In this document: positions 9,459 to 16,428 of the stretch, one piece after another
Layout of the letters: every line of letters begins with the position of its first letter
Position numbering within the stretch: the first letter of the stretch is position 1
NCBI GenBank assembly: GCA_012026675.1
Contig: VEPA01000205.1
Location: forward strand, 1 to 36,275
DNA: 36,275 nt
Source of the DNA: Betaproteobacteria bacterium
GTDB lineage: Bacteria; Pseudomonadota; Gammaproteobacteria; Burkholderiales; Rhodocyclaceae
Direction of reading: 5' to 3'
Notes under the pieces: generated by a model
What the model was told of the DNA's origin: nothing
Databases searched by the model: none
What the model saw: only the letters and a program-made list of their open reading frames with translations
Program-made: the position numbers and the translations under genes

Positions 9459-10526
9459 ATGACTGCGACGGTGAGCGTTGACCTGTTGGCCACCCTGCAA
9501 CCCCTCATGTCGCTGGGCAGCAAGGGCTTGAGCGAATTGCTGCCCCTCTGCCGCACGCACTCCTTTCCGCGTGCCACCGATCCGTTTTCCGTGAAGGACT
9601 GGAGTGGTCAGGTCGTATATCTGGTACGTGGCCAGCTTCTGGTGAAATTGCTGGACGGTGCTTCGCGGGTATTGGTCGGCGGCCACGATCTGGCAGTGGC
9701 TCCCGTGTCGCGTGGCGGAAACTCTCCGCGTTTCAGCAAGGCGATTACCGATGTCGAATTGCTCAGTTTGGAGGAGGATCCGCTGGATATCGTAGTGACC
9801 TGGAACCAGTTGGCCAGTTCAAGCGCGATCCAGAAGAACCTCCCCGATCAAACCGATTGGCGAATGATGTCCAGCATGTTCGCCGTAGACAATCTTACGG
9901 TTGGTGCCTTTGCTTCCCTGCCTCCGGCGAACATCCAGGCGTTGCTGGGCAAGTTCGTCCGTGTTCCGGCAAAGCGTGGCGAGACAATAATCAGGCAGGG
10001 CGACCCCGGCGATTACTACTACCTGATTGAAAGCGGGCGCTGCAAGGTTTCGCGCCTGGTCGCCGGCGCTTCGGTGCAGTTGGCGGAGCTCAAGGAGGGT
10101 GACGCCTTTGGCGAAGAGGCGCTGGTGGCCGATACGGAACGCAATGCGACCGTGGTGATGAATACCGATGGCACCTTGTTGCGCTTGTCCAAACAGGACT
10201 TCAACCAGTTGTTGCTCGCCCCGCTGCTGCAGAAAGTCTCTGGCGACGAAGCCGAGCGACGGGTTGCCGCCGGTGCGCAATGGATCGACGTGCGCTTCCC
10301 GGCCGAATATCAGAGCGACGGTTATCCAGGCGCCATCAACATCCCGCTTAACGACATTCGTCCGGCATCGGCGTCGCTCGATCCGACCATTGAATACATT
10401 GTTTATTGCCAGACGGGACGTCGCAGTTCCGCCGCGGCATTTCTGCTTTCCCAGCGCGGACTTCATGCCACTCTTCTTGACGGCGGCATGAGGGCGCACG
10501 CTGGCGCCATGGAGTCAAGCAAATGA
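9459..10526 (+). CDS. Cyclic-nucleotide-binding protein fused to a rhodanese domain
   Basis: A cytosolic protein of 355 residues. The first part (about 1-130) looks like a worn cNMP-binding fold (GQVVYLVRGQLLVKLLDG) without a phosphate-binding cassette. A second, well-kept cNMP domain (about 145-260) has RGETIIRQGDPGDYYYLIESG and the phosphate cassette FGEEALVADTERNATV with the expected Arg. A C-terminal rhodanese domain (about 265-350) has WIDVRFPAEY and an active-site loop CQTGRRS with its Cys. It could be the cAMP receptor of the locus, with rhodanese as a persulfide- or redox-responsive output. The ORF track start (9186) lies in the preceding gene; ATG 9459 just after that stop is chosen. 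Its last 4 bases overlap the next start (ATGA), which indicates translational coupling to the PilB-like gene. Confidence 0.88.
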   Translation: MTATVSVDLLATLQPLMSLGSKGLSELLPLCRTHSFPRATDPFSVKDWSGQVVYLVRGQLLVKLLDGASRVLVGGHDLAVAPVSRGGNSPRFSKAITDVELLSLEEDPLDIVVTWNQLASSSAIQKNLPDQTDWRMMSSMFAVDNLTVGAFASLPPANIQALLGKFVRVPAKRGETIIRQGDPGDYYYLIESGRCKVSRLVAGASVQLAELKEGDAFGEEALVADTERNATVVMNTDGTLLRLSKQDFNQLLLAPLLQKVSGDEAERRVAAGAQWIDVRFPAEYQSDGYPGAINIPLNDIRPASASLDPTIEYIVYCQTGRRSSAAAFLLSQRGLHATLLDGGMRAHAGAMESSK

Positions 10527-12898
10527 GTGCCGTACCCGCCGCCCCCGCCGAAACAGCCGCGTCCGATGTGGACAGCCGCCTGGCGTTCTTCAAGAACCTG
10601 CAGATCGTCACCAACAAGGTTCATGCCACCTCCAACATCGATGAAATCATGCTGGAGTTGTCCAGCGAAATCTGCAGCCTGTTCAACGCCGATCGCCTGA
10701 CGATCTATTCCATCGGCGAAGACAAGGCTTCCATCGTTTCAAAAATCAAGACGGGTCTGACTTCCTTCAAGGACCTGCGCCTGCCGATCGCGGACCAGAG
10801 TATTGCCGGTCATGTCGCGCTTTCCAAGAAGACCGTGAACATCCGTGACGTCTATGACGAAGCGGAGCTCAAGGCGATCAATCCTTCATTGCGTTTCCTG
10901 CAGGAAGTTGACAAGCGGACCGGCTATCGTACGAAGCAGATGCTGGTGGCGCCGGTTGTCGATTCGCAGAGCAACGAGTTGCTCGGTGTCGTTCAACTCA
11001 TCAACAACAAGGCAGGTACCCCATTTGCAGCGATCGCCCAGGAAGGCATCAAGGGGCTGTGCGAGACGATGGCGATCGCCTTTGCCCAGCGCAGCAAGCC
11101 GGCGCAGGTCGTCAAGACAAAGTACGACTTCCTGGTGTCCGATGCTGTCATATCGCCGCAGGAACTGGAACTGGCAGCACGCACTGCCAGGCGGAAGAAT
11201 CTCGACATCGAAGAAGTGCTGGTTAACGAGTTTCAGGTCAAGCATCAGGCCCTGGGTGTCGCCCTCGGGAAGTTTTTCAATGTGCCTTATGAACCGTTCA
11301 AGCCCGACCGCATCAAGCCCGCTGACCTGCTCAAGAACCTCAAGCGCGATTTTCTGGATCAGGGTAAATGGGCGCCCGTGGAAGAAGGGGCCGACGGTAT
11401 CATGGTGGTCTGCCTGGATCCCGAGCAGGTCAAGGGGTCGCGTATCGTCAACAATATTTTCCCGCGGGCGAAGTTCGTTTATCGGGTCACCACCAAGCAC
11501 GAATTCACGCAGATCCTCGATCAATTGTTTGGCGCCAGCGGCGTCCCCGGCTACACGGACGACAGTTCGGTCGGCGACCTGTTGTCTACTCTCGATCAGG
11601 ACGATTTGGAGGAAGGGGCCGTCAGCGACGATATTTCCGCCGCGGCCGACAACGAACTGGTCAAACTGGTCAACAAGATCATCATCGACGCCTATCAGCA
11701 GGGCGCGTCGGATATTCACATCGAGCCCGGTCTGGGCAAGGACAAGGTGTTGATCCGCTTCCGTCGCGATGGTTCGCTGGCGAAATACATCGAGGTTCCG
11801 GCCAGCTACCGCAATGCCATGGTGGCGCGCCTCAAGATCATGTGCGACCTCGATATTGCCGAGCGGCGCAAGCCGCAGGACGGCAAGATCAAGTTCAAGA
11901 AATATGGCCCGCTGGACATCGAACTGCGGGTGGCGACGATTCCCTCGACCGGCGGCGTCGAAGACGTCGTGATGCGTATCCTTGCGGGCGGCGAGCCGAT
12001 TCCACTGGACAAGCTGGGTGTGCTGCCGACCAATCTGGTCAAGCTCAAGGCGACCATTTCCAAGCCTTACGGACTCTTCTTCGTCTGCGGACCTACCGGT
12101 TCCGGCAAGACCACGACGCTGCACTCGGTGCTGGGTTATCTCAACACGGTGGACACCAAGATCTGGACCGCCGAAGATCCCGTCGAAATCACTCAGAAGG
12201 GCCTGCGCCAGGTTCAGGTCAACAAGAAGGTAATGGACTTCCCGATGGTGATGAAGGCCTTCCTTCGTGCCGACCCGGACATCATCATGGTGGGCGAAAT
12301 GCGCGACGCCGAGACCACCGGCATCGGTATCGAGGCCTCGCTGACCGGCCACCTGGTGTTCGCCACCCTGCACACCAACAGCGCGCCGGAATCGATCATT
12401 CGCCTGCTCGACATGGGCATGGACCCCTTCAACTTCTCCGACGCCCTGCTCGGGATTCTGGCTCAGCGCCTGGCCAAGCGCCTGTGCAAGTGCAAGGAGA
12501 GCTACACGCCGGACGCCGATGAAGTGCGGCTGTTCATGAAGGAGTATTGCAGCGAACTGGACAACACTGCGCCTTTCCTCAAGGACAAGGATGCGGCCTA
12601 CAAGGCAACACTCGAGCGGCTGATCAAGGACTACGGCAAGGACGGCCACCTCGTCTTCACCCGGGCCAAGGGCTGCGATACCTGTGGTGGCAGCGGCTAC
12701 AAGGGGCGTGTCGGCTTGCATGAGTTGATGATTGGTACCGAGCCGATGAAAAAATTGATCCAGGAGCACGCCCGCGTCGCGCAGTTGTTCGCCCAGGCGC
12801 TCGAGGACGGCATGCTGACCCTGAAGATGGACGGTCTGGAAAAGGCCCTGCAAGGGGTGACCGATCTCAAGCAGGTAAGGGCCGTCTGCATCAAGTAA
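10523..12898 (+). CDS. GAF-domain type IV pilus/type II secretion assembly ATPase (PilB/GspE family)
   Basis: A hexameric motor ATPase of 791 residues, expected to power pilin polymerisation at the inner membrane. The N-terminal GAF domain (about 20-195; FLQEVDKRTGYRTKQML, GVVQLINNKAGTPF) is not part of ordinary PilB. A degenerate MshEN/GspE-N domain follows (about 205-330, VISPQELELAARTARRKNLDIEEVL), then the ATPase core (about 385-780). The core has an Asp box (GASDIHIEP), Walker A GPTGSGKTTT (about 523-532), Walker B region DPDIIMVGEMRDAET, His box TGHLVFATLHTNSA and a C-terminal metal site from CKCKESY and CDTCGGSGYKGR. The GAF is of the type found in phosphodiesterases and cyclases; its NKxnFx3DE signature is only partly kept (NK and F present, DE not). 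Coupled by a 4-base overlap to the cNMP/rhodanese gene. Confidence 0.92.
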   Translation: MSAVPAAPAETAASDVDSRLAFFKNLQIVTNKVHATSNIDEIMLELSSEICSLFNADRLTIYSIGEDKASIVSKIKTGLTSFKDLRLPIADQSIAGHVALSKKTVNIRDVYDEAELKAINPSLRFLQEVDKRTGYRTKQMLVAPVVDSQSNELLGVVQLINNKAGTPFAAIAQEGIKGLCETMAIAFAQRSKPAQVVKTKYDFLVSDAVISPQELELAARTARRKNLDIEEVLVNEFQVKHQALGVALGKFFNVPYEPFKPDRIKPADLLKNLKRDFLDQGKWAPVEEGADGIMVVCLDPEQVKGSRIVNNIFPRAKFVYRVTTKHEFTQILDQLFGASGVPGYTDDSSVGDLLSTLDQDDLEEGAVSDDISAAADNELVKLVNKIIIDAYQQGASDIHIEPGLGKDKVLIRFRRDGSLAKYIEVPASYRNAMVARLKIMCDLDIAERRKPQDGKIKFKKYGPLDIELRVATIPSTGGVEDVVMRILAGGEPIPLDKLGVLPTNLVKLKATISKPYGLFFVCGPTGSGKTTTLHSVLGYLNTVDTKIWTAEDPVEITQKGLRQVQVNKKVMDFPMVMKAFLRADPDIIMVGEMRDAETTGIGIEASLTGHLVFATLHTNSAPESIIRLLDMGMDPFNFSDALLGILAQRLAKRLCKCKESYTPDADEVRLFMKEYCSELDNTAPFLKDKDAAYKATLERLIKDYGKDGHLVFTRAKGCDTCGGSGYKGRVGLHELMIGTEPMKKLIQEHARVAQLFAQALEDGMLTLKMDGLEKALQGVTDLKQVRAVCIK

Positions 12899-12907
12899 GG
12901 AATGAAC

Positions 12908-14530
12908 ATGGAGAATTCCAGCGACCTGATTCGCCGTCTTGAGCAGTTGAATGCCATTGGCGCGGCGCTCTCCAAGGAGCGCGACATCAATCGGCTGCTC
13001 GAGAGCATCCTGATCGCGGCCAAGACCATTACCCATGCCGATGGCGGAACGCTGTACCGCATGACCGAGGACGGCCATGCGCTGCGTTTCGAGATCCTGC
13101 GCACCGACTCCCTGCACATAGCGATGGGCGGCACAACCGGCAAAGCCATCAACTTCCCGAACCTGCCGCTGACCAACGAGAAGGGCGAATCGAATGACTC
13201 GATGGTGGCCGCCTACGCCGCCATCCACGACAAGACAGTCAATATCGCCGATGCCTATACGGAGGCGGGTTTCGACTTTTCCGGCACGCGCAGCTTTGAC
13301 GAGCGCACCGGCTACCGCTCGCAGTCCTTCCTCACGGTGCCGATGAAGAACCACGAGGGCGAGATCATCGGCGTCTTGCAACTCATCAATGCCCAGGACC
13401 CGCAAACGCATCAAGTCACCCCGTTTTCGTCGGCCGACCAGAGCCTTGCCGAATCGCTCTCCTCGCAGGCGGCCATCGCCCTCACCAACCGGCTGCTGAT
13501 CACCCAGCTTGAAGAACTTTTCGAGGCCTTCATCAACCTGATCAACCTGGCGATCGACGAAAAATCGCCCTATACCGGCGGCCATTGCCAGCGCGTGCCG
13601 ACTCTTACCATGATGCTGGCCGAGGCGACAGATGCCATCCAGGAAGGTCCCCTGGCATCGTTCCACATGGATGAGCGCGATCGCTATGAACTCAAGATCG
13701 CCGGTCTGCTGCACGATTGCGGCAAGGTCACGACGCCGGTGCATGTGGTCGACAAGGCCACCAAGCTGGAGACGCTCTTCGATCGCATTCATCTGATCGA
13801 CACGCGTTTCGAGGTGCTCAAGCGGGACGCGGAGATCCACGCCTTGCGCAAGCAGCTTGCCCTGCGTGACAGCGTCGACGCCGCGGCAGAAGCCCGGGTC
13901 TGGCAGGAATTCCAGGATGATGTCCAGGCGCTGGACGCGGATCGCGACTTTTTGCGCAAGACCAACGTTGGCGGCGAGGCCATGAAAGAAGCCGACCAGC
14001 AGCGTGTGCGCGACATCGGCAGCCGCCGCACTTGGCGCAACGTCGATGGCGTCGACACCGAGTTCCTTACCGCCGACGAGATCGAGAACCTTACCATTCG
14101 TGCCGGCACCCTGACGATGAAGGAGCGCGACATCATCAATCACCACATCGTCGCCACCATCAAGATGCTGGAGCAACTGCCGTGGCCGCGGCATCTGGTC
14201 AAGGTGCCCGAATACGCCGGCGGGCATCACGAGCGCATGGATGGCAAGGGCTATCCCAAGGGACTGACCCGCGAGCAGATGTCGGTGCAGGCACGCATGA
14301 TGGGCATCGCCGATATTTTCGAGGCGCTTACTGCCCGTGACCGGCCCTACAAGCCGGGTATGAAACTGTCACAGGCCATGGGCATCATGGCGAAATTCAA
14401 GAAGGGCGGCCACATCGATCCCGACCTCTTCGATGTGTTCGTCAAGCAGGGCGTCTATCGGCGTTACGCGGAACAGTTCCTTGATGCGGGGCAGATCGAC
14501 GAGGTGGATGAGGCGGCCCTTACCGGGTAG
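12908..14530 (+). CDS. GAF and HD-GYP domain protein (probable c-di-GMP phosphodiesterase)
   Basis: A cytosolic protein of 540 residues. The GAF domain (about 8-195; RSFDERTGYRSQSFLTVPM, GVLQLINAQDP) is clearly related to that of the preceding ATPase. The HD-GYP domain follows (NLAIDEKSPYTGGHCQRVP, LLHDCGK with His269, HHIVATI, GGHHERMDGKGYPKGL, ADIFEALTARDRPYK). The HD and GYP motifs are about 178 residues apart instead of roughly 60-70, because of a charged helical insert containing FDRIHLIDTRFEVLKRDAEI. Metal ligands and GYP are kept, so c-di-GMP hydrolysis is plausible. The ORF track uses ATG 12902; ATG 12908 is 6 bases after AAGGA and is preferred. It lies 9 bases after the ATPase stop. 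Confidence 0.9.
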   Translation: MENSSDLIRRLEQLNAIGAALSKERDINRLLESILIAAKTITHADGGTLYRMTEDGHALRFEILRTDSLHIAMGGTTGKAINFPNLPLTNEKGESNDSMVAAYAAIHDKTVNIADAYTEAGFDFSGTRSFDERTGYRSQSFLTVPMKNHEGEIIGVLQLINAQDPQTHQVTPFSSADQSLAESLSSQAAIALTNRLLITQLEELFEAFINLINLAIDEKSPYTGGHCQRVPTLTMMLAEATDAIQEGPLASFHMDERDRYELKIAGLLHDCGKVTTPVHVVDKATKLETLFDRIHLIDTRFEVLKRDAEIHALRKQLALRDSVDAAAEARVWQEFQDDVQALDADRDFLRKTNVGGEAMKEADQQRVRDIGSRRTWRNVDGVDTEFLTADEIENLTIRAGTLTMKERDIINHHIVATIKMLEQLPWPRHLVKVPEYAGGHHERMDGKGYPKGLTREQMSVQARMMGIADIFEALTARDRPYKPGMKLSQAMGIMAKFKKGGHIDPDLFDVFVKQGVYRRYAEQFLDAGQIDEVDEAALTG

Positions 14531-14597
14531 CTCCATTCCGCGGGATTGATTGCGGTCCCGGCATTGCATGTATGCGCTGTCCAGTCTCTAACATCGC

Positions 14598-14619
14598 CGC
14601 CGTAACGCCAGCGCCGACT
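14598..14619 (-). repeat. Dispersed 22-bp element, copy B
   Basis: On the minus strand this reads AGTCGGCGCTG-GCGTT-ACGGCG, preceded by TTAAAG. It lies in the non-coding gap between the HD-GYP gene and the pilin gene and is the only copy in this orientation. Confidence 0.75.
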
Positions 14620-14694
14620 CTTTAACAGCGCGCCGGATTCTCAAGGGGATCTGCTAGCCCTCTCGCCGTGCCTGCCGGAGCTTTGTTGCGGCAT

Positions 14695-14750
14695 CGCGAC
14701 ATGACCCAACGCGGCAGCAAAGTGACGTTTTTTGTCAAAAAAATGTCGCG
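14695..14750. promoter_or_regulatory. Candidate upstream activator (enhancer) site for the pilin promoter
   Basis: CGCGACAT (14695-14702) and ATGTCGCG (14743-14750) form a perfect 8-bp inverted repeat 40 bases apart, with a further TGTC at 14733-14736 inside an A/T-rich palindromic stretch (TTTTTTGTCAAAAAA). TGTC cores recall the PilR sites described upstream of pseudomonad pilA. The centre is about 90 bases before the predicted sigma-54 start site, a normal place for an enhancer-binding activator. No activator gene lies in this window. Confidence 0.45.
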
Positions 14751-14787
14751 TGACTGGTCAGAGGCCTGCATAGGCATGGATTTTCGC

Positions 14788-14803
14788 TGGCACAGCTTGT
14801 GCT
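14788..14803 (+). promoter_or_regulatory. Sigma-54 (-24/-12) promoter of the pilin gene
   Basis: TGGCAC-AGCTT-GTGCT matches the consensus TGGCAC-N5-TTGCW with one mismatch and keeps the required GG-N10-GC spacing (GG 14789-14790, GC 14801-14802). Transcription would start near 14814, about 37 bases before the pilin ATG. Many pilA genes are RpoN/PilR-dependent. Confidence 0.7.
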
Positions 14804-14850
14804 CTATCCAGTCCAGCGACACCCGTCGCGCTTTCTCCAGGAGAAATCAT

Positions 14851-15030
14851 ATGAGCAAGTTGCAAAAAGGCTTTACCCTGATCGAACTGATGATCGTGGT
14901 TGCCATCATCGGCATTCTGGCCGCCATCGCCATTCCGCAGTTCACGGAGTACACCAAGAAGGCCGAGAACAAGGCCGCCCAGTCGGACGCGAAAAACGTA
15001 CTGACTTCGGCGATTGCAAATTCGACCTGA
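14851..15030 (+). CDS. Short type IV pilin (PilA-N type, 59 residues)
   Basis: The prepilin leader MSKLQKG is followed by the class III methylated N-terminus [24 protein letters not shown], with Glu5 of the mature form present. Cleavage after Gly7 would leave only 52 residues, essentially the long helix plus a short tail, with no globular head and no disulfide loop. Ordinary betaproteobacterial major pilins are more than twice as long; this resembles the truncated PilA of Geobacter. The mature chain has aromatics at positions 1, 24 and 27 only, fewer than the Geobacter conductive pilin. The start is ATG 14851 behind AGGAGA; the ORF track's 14668 is an upstream extension through the promoter. 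A secreted protein gene follows without a terminator. Confidence 0.93.
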   Translation: MSKLQKGFTLIELMIVVAIIGILAAIAIPQFTEYTKKAENKAAQSDAKNVLTSAIANST

Positions 15031-15092
15031 TTCAATCAACGGATATTTATTTTTCTATCTGGTTGGTTCGATCCTTATACAAAGGAAATTAA

Positions 15093-15545
15093 ATGAAAAA
15101 GATACTTTTGGTTGGTGTGGTTTCCAGCATTTTTTCGGCAAGCGTGTTTGCCGCGGCCTGTACCGGTACCGGCGGCGCACAGACGGTAGCGGCGCCGACG
15201 TCGACCACCGGCCCGACCGGCGAGCTCTGCGTCTGCAACGGCGGCACGGCGATCAAGAGCACCGTCAATGGCGGTTCCGGCACCCCTGTCGCGACGCCGG
15301 TGTTCATCAAGACCGGTTTCGACGTCCAGTGTTCAAATAACACCTTCGTCAGCTACAACGAAGTTTCCAACACCGCATTTGCCGTGGGATCGGGCTCGAT
15401 CAAGGGCAACCAGTCCTTCGCCGGCAACAGCAATGGTGGCGCGGTCGGGGTTAACGCGAAGTGCACCGGCACCAACGATGCATGTACCGCTGCCAACGTG
15501 ACGTCGGCTACCGCTGCCGCCGCGGCTGCCGCCGCTGGCTCCTGA
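15093..15545 (+). CDS. Secreted six-cysteine, Gly/Ala/Thr-rich protein next to the short pilin
   Basis: I do not recognise a family. The 150-residue product has a Sec signal peptide (MKKILLVGVVSSIFSASVFA) with probable cleavage at Ala20 or Ala22. The mature part carries six Cys (23, 46, 48, 80, 124, 131), enough for three disulfides, is rich in Gly, Thr, Asn and Ala, and ends in an alanine-rich tail (ATAAAAAAAAGS). It begins 62 bases after the pilin stop behind AAAGGAA, with a terminator just after its stop, so it should share the pilin transcript. By position it corresponds to the second gene beside the short pilin in Geobacter (PilA-C, or a short-pilin chaperone). It could be a pilus-surface subunit, a chaperone, or an unrelated secreted protein. 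Confidence 0.8.
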   Translation: MKKILLVGVVSSIFSASVFAAACTGTGGAQTVAAPTSTTGPTGELCVCNGGTAIKSTVNGGSGTPVATPVFIKTGFDVQCSNNTFVSYNEVSNTAFAVGSGSIKGNQSFAGNSNGGAVGVNAKCTGTNDACTAANVTSATAAAAAAAAGS

Positions 15546-15563
15546 GTAGTTTTGTTGTCCCTG

Positions 15564-15593
15564 AAAGAGCGCACCCTCGGGTGCGCTCTTTTT
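15564..15593 (+). terminator. Rho-independent terminator after the pilin operon
   Basis: AAAGAGCGCACC pairs with GGTGCGCTCTTT around a CTCG loop, with a T-rich tail (TTTTTCTT). It lies 18 bases after the secreted-protein stop and 14 bases before the next start, so the ABC genes are expressed by read-through or from a promoter not seen here. Confidence 0.92.
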
Positions 15594-15607
15594 CTTGAGG
15601 TGGCACT

Positions 15608-16408
15608 ATGTGGCAGTTCATGCTTTCCGCCGGGCGGGCCGGGCTTCGCAGCCGCAGCATCCAGGCCATCCTGATCCTCGGCGCCCTGCTGGTCGGCATC
15701 GCCTATCTCGCCGCGTCATTTTCTCCGCGCCAGCCGCAGACGGTGGCCCTCGATGTGGGCCTGTCCGGACTGCGCATTACGCTGGTTCTTTTTTCCCTGT
15801 TCTGGGTGCAGGAACTGGTTGCGCGCGAAATCGAGCGGCGCACCGTCCTGTTCGCCCTGACCTATCCGGTGGCCCGTGGCCACTACATCATCGGGCGCTA
15901 CCTCGGCGTGCTGGGCTTGATTGCCCTGGCGGCGGTGCTGCTTGGGATGCTGCTCTGGCTGGTGGTGCTGACCCTGGGTAAGGGGTATGTCCAGGGGTTC
16001 GCGGTGGTGCTGGGCGCCCCGTACTGGTTGACCGTGGCGGGCTTGTGGGCCGACGCAGCAGTGGTGACGGCTTTTGCCCTTTGGGTGGCCACCTTCTCCA
16101 CGGTGCCGATGCTGCCCCTGGCGCTGGGGCTGGCGTTCGCTGTTGGCGGCAAAAGTTTGGGCGCGGTTGCCGAATATCTGTCCAAAGGGGCGGATGGCGA
16201 CCTGGAACTGATGCGTCTGGCGCCCATCATCGATGCCATACAGTGGGTGCTCCCCGACCTGTCGCGGCTGGATTGGCGCAACTGGCCGATGTACGGTCTG
16301 GTGCCGGACGGTCAGGTGGCGGGGCTGGGTTTGATTCTGGCGGTGAGCTATGCGGCCTTGCTGCTTACCCTGGCGGTGATGACCTTCACGCGCCGGGACT
16401 TCGAATAG
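15608..16408 (+). CDS. ABC-2 type transporter permease (PilI-like position)
   Basis: An inner-membrane protein of 266 residues with about six hydrophobic segments (GALLVGIAYLAASF, ITLVLFSLFWVQELVAREIERR, YLGVLGLIALAAVLLGMLLWLVVL, LILAVSYAALLLTLAVMTF) and the ABC-2 layout in which a cytoplasmic ERRTVLFALTYPVARGHYIIGRYLG segment follows the second helix. The terminal RRDFE is typical of the family. It would form the channel with the ATPase at 17253. With the gene at 16420 it makes a three-gene cassette downstream of a pilin, as pilG-pilH-pilI does in Myxococcus. The substrate is unknown. The ATG at 15608 follows TTGAGGTGG. Confidence 0.85.
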   Translation: MWQFMLSAGRAGLRSRSIQAILILGALLVGIAYLAASFSPRQPQTVALDVGLSGLRITLVLFSLFWVQELVAREIERRTVLFALTYPVARGHYIIGRYLGVLGLIALAAVLLGMLLWLVVLTLGKGYVQGFAVVLGAPYWLTVAGLWADAAVVTAFALWVATFSTVPMLPLALGLAFAVGGKSLGAVAEYLSKGADGDLELMRLAPIIDAIQWVLPDLSRLDWRNWPMYGLVPDGQVAGLGLILAVSYAALLLTLAVMTFTRRDFE

Positions 16409-16428
16409 TCGGCGCTGGCATGACGGCG
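16407..16428 (+). repeat. Dispersed 22-bp element, copy C
   Basis: AGTCGGCGCTG-GCATG-ACGGCG spans the junction of two genes. Its first bases lie in the permease stop codon (TAG 16406-16408), and its variable part supplies the ATG of the next gene (16420). Confidence 0.75.

Noticed and set aside
10886-14230. 1114-residue open frame on the minus strand across the PilB-like and HD-GYP genes
   Set aside because: It is a mirror frame of two well-supported genes with high third-position GC. The translation is His/Gln/Arg/Gly-rich with no domain-like pattern and no independent start signal.
14668-14850. N-terminal extension of the pilin to ATG 14668
   Set aside because: It would run through the sigma-54 promoter and add residues before a standard short prepilin leader; AGGAGA supports ATG 14851.
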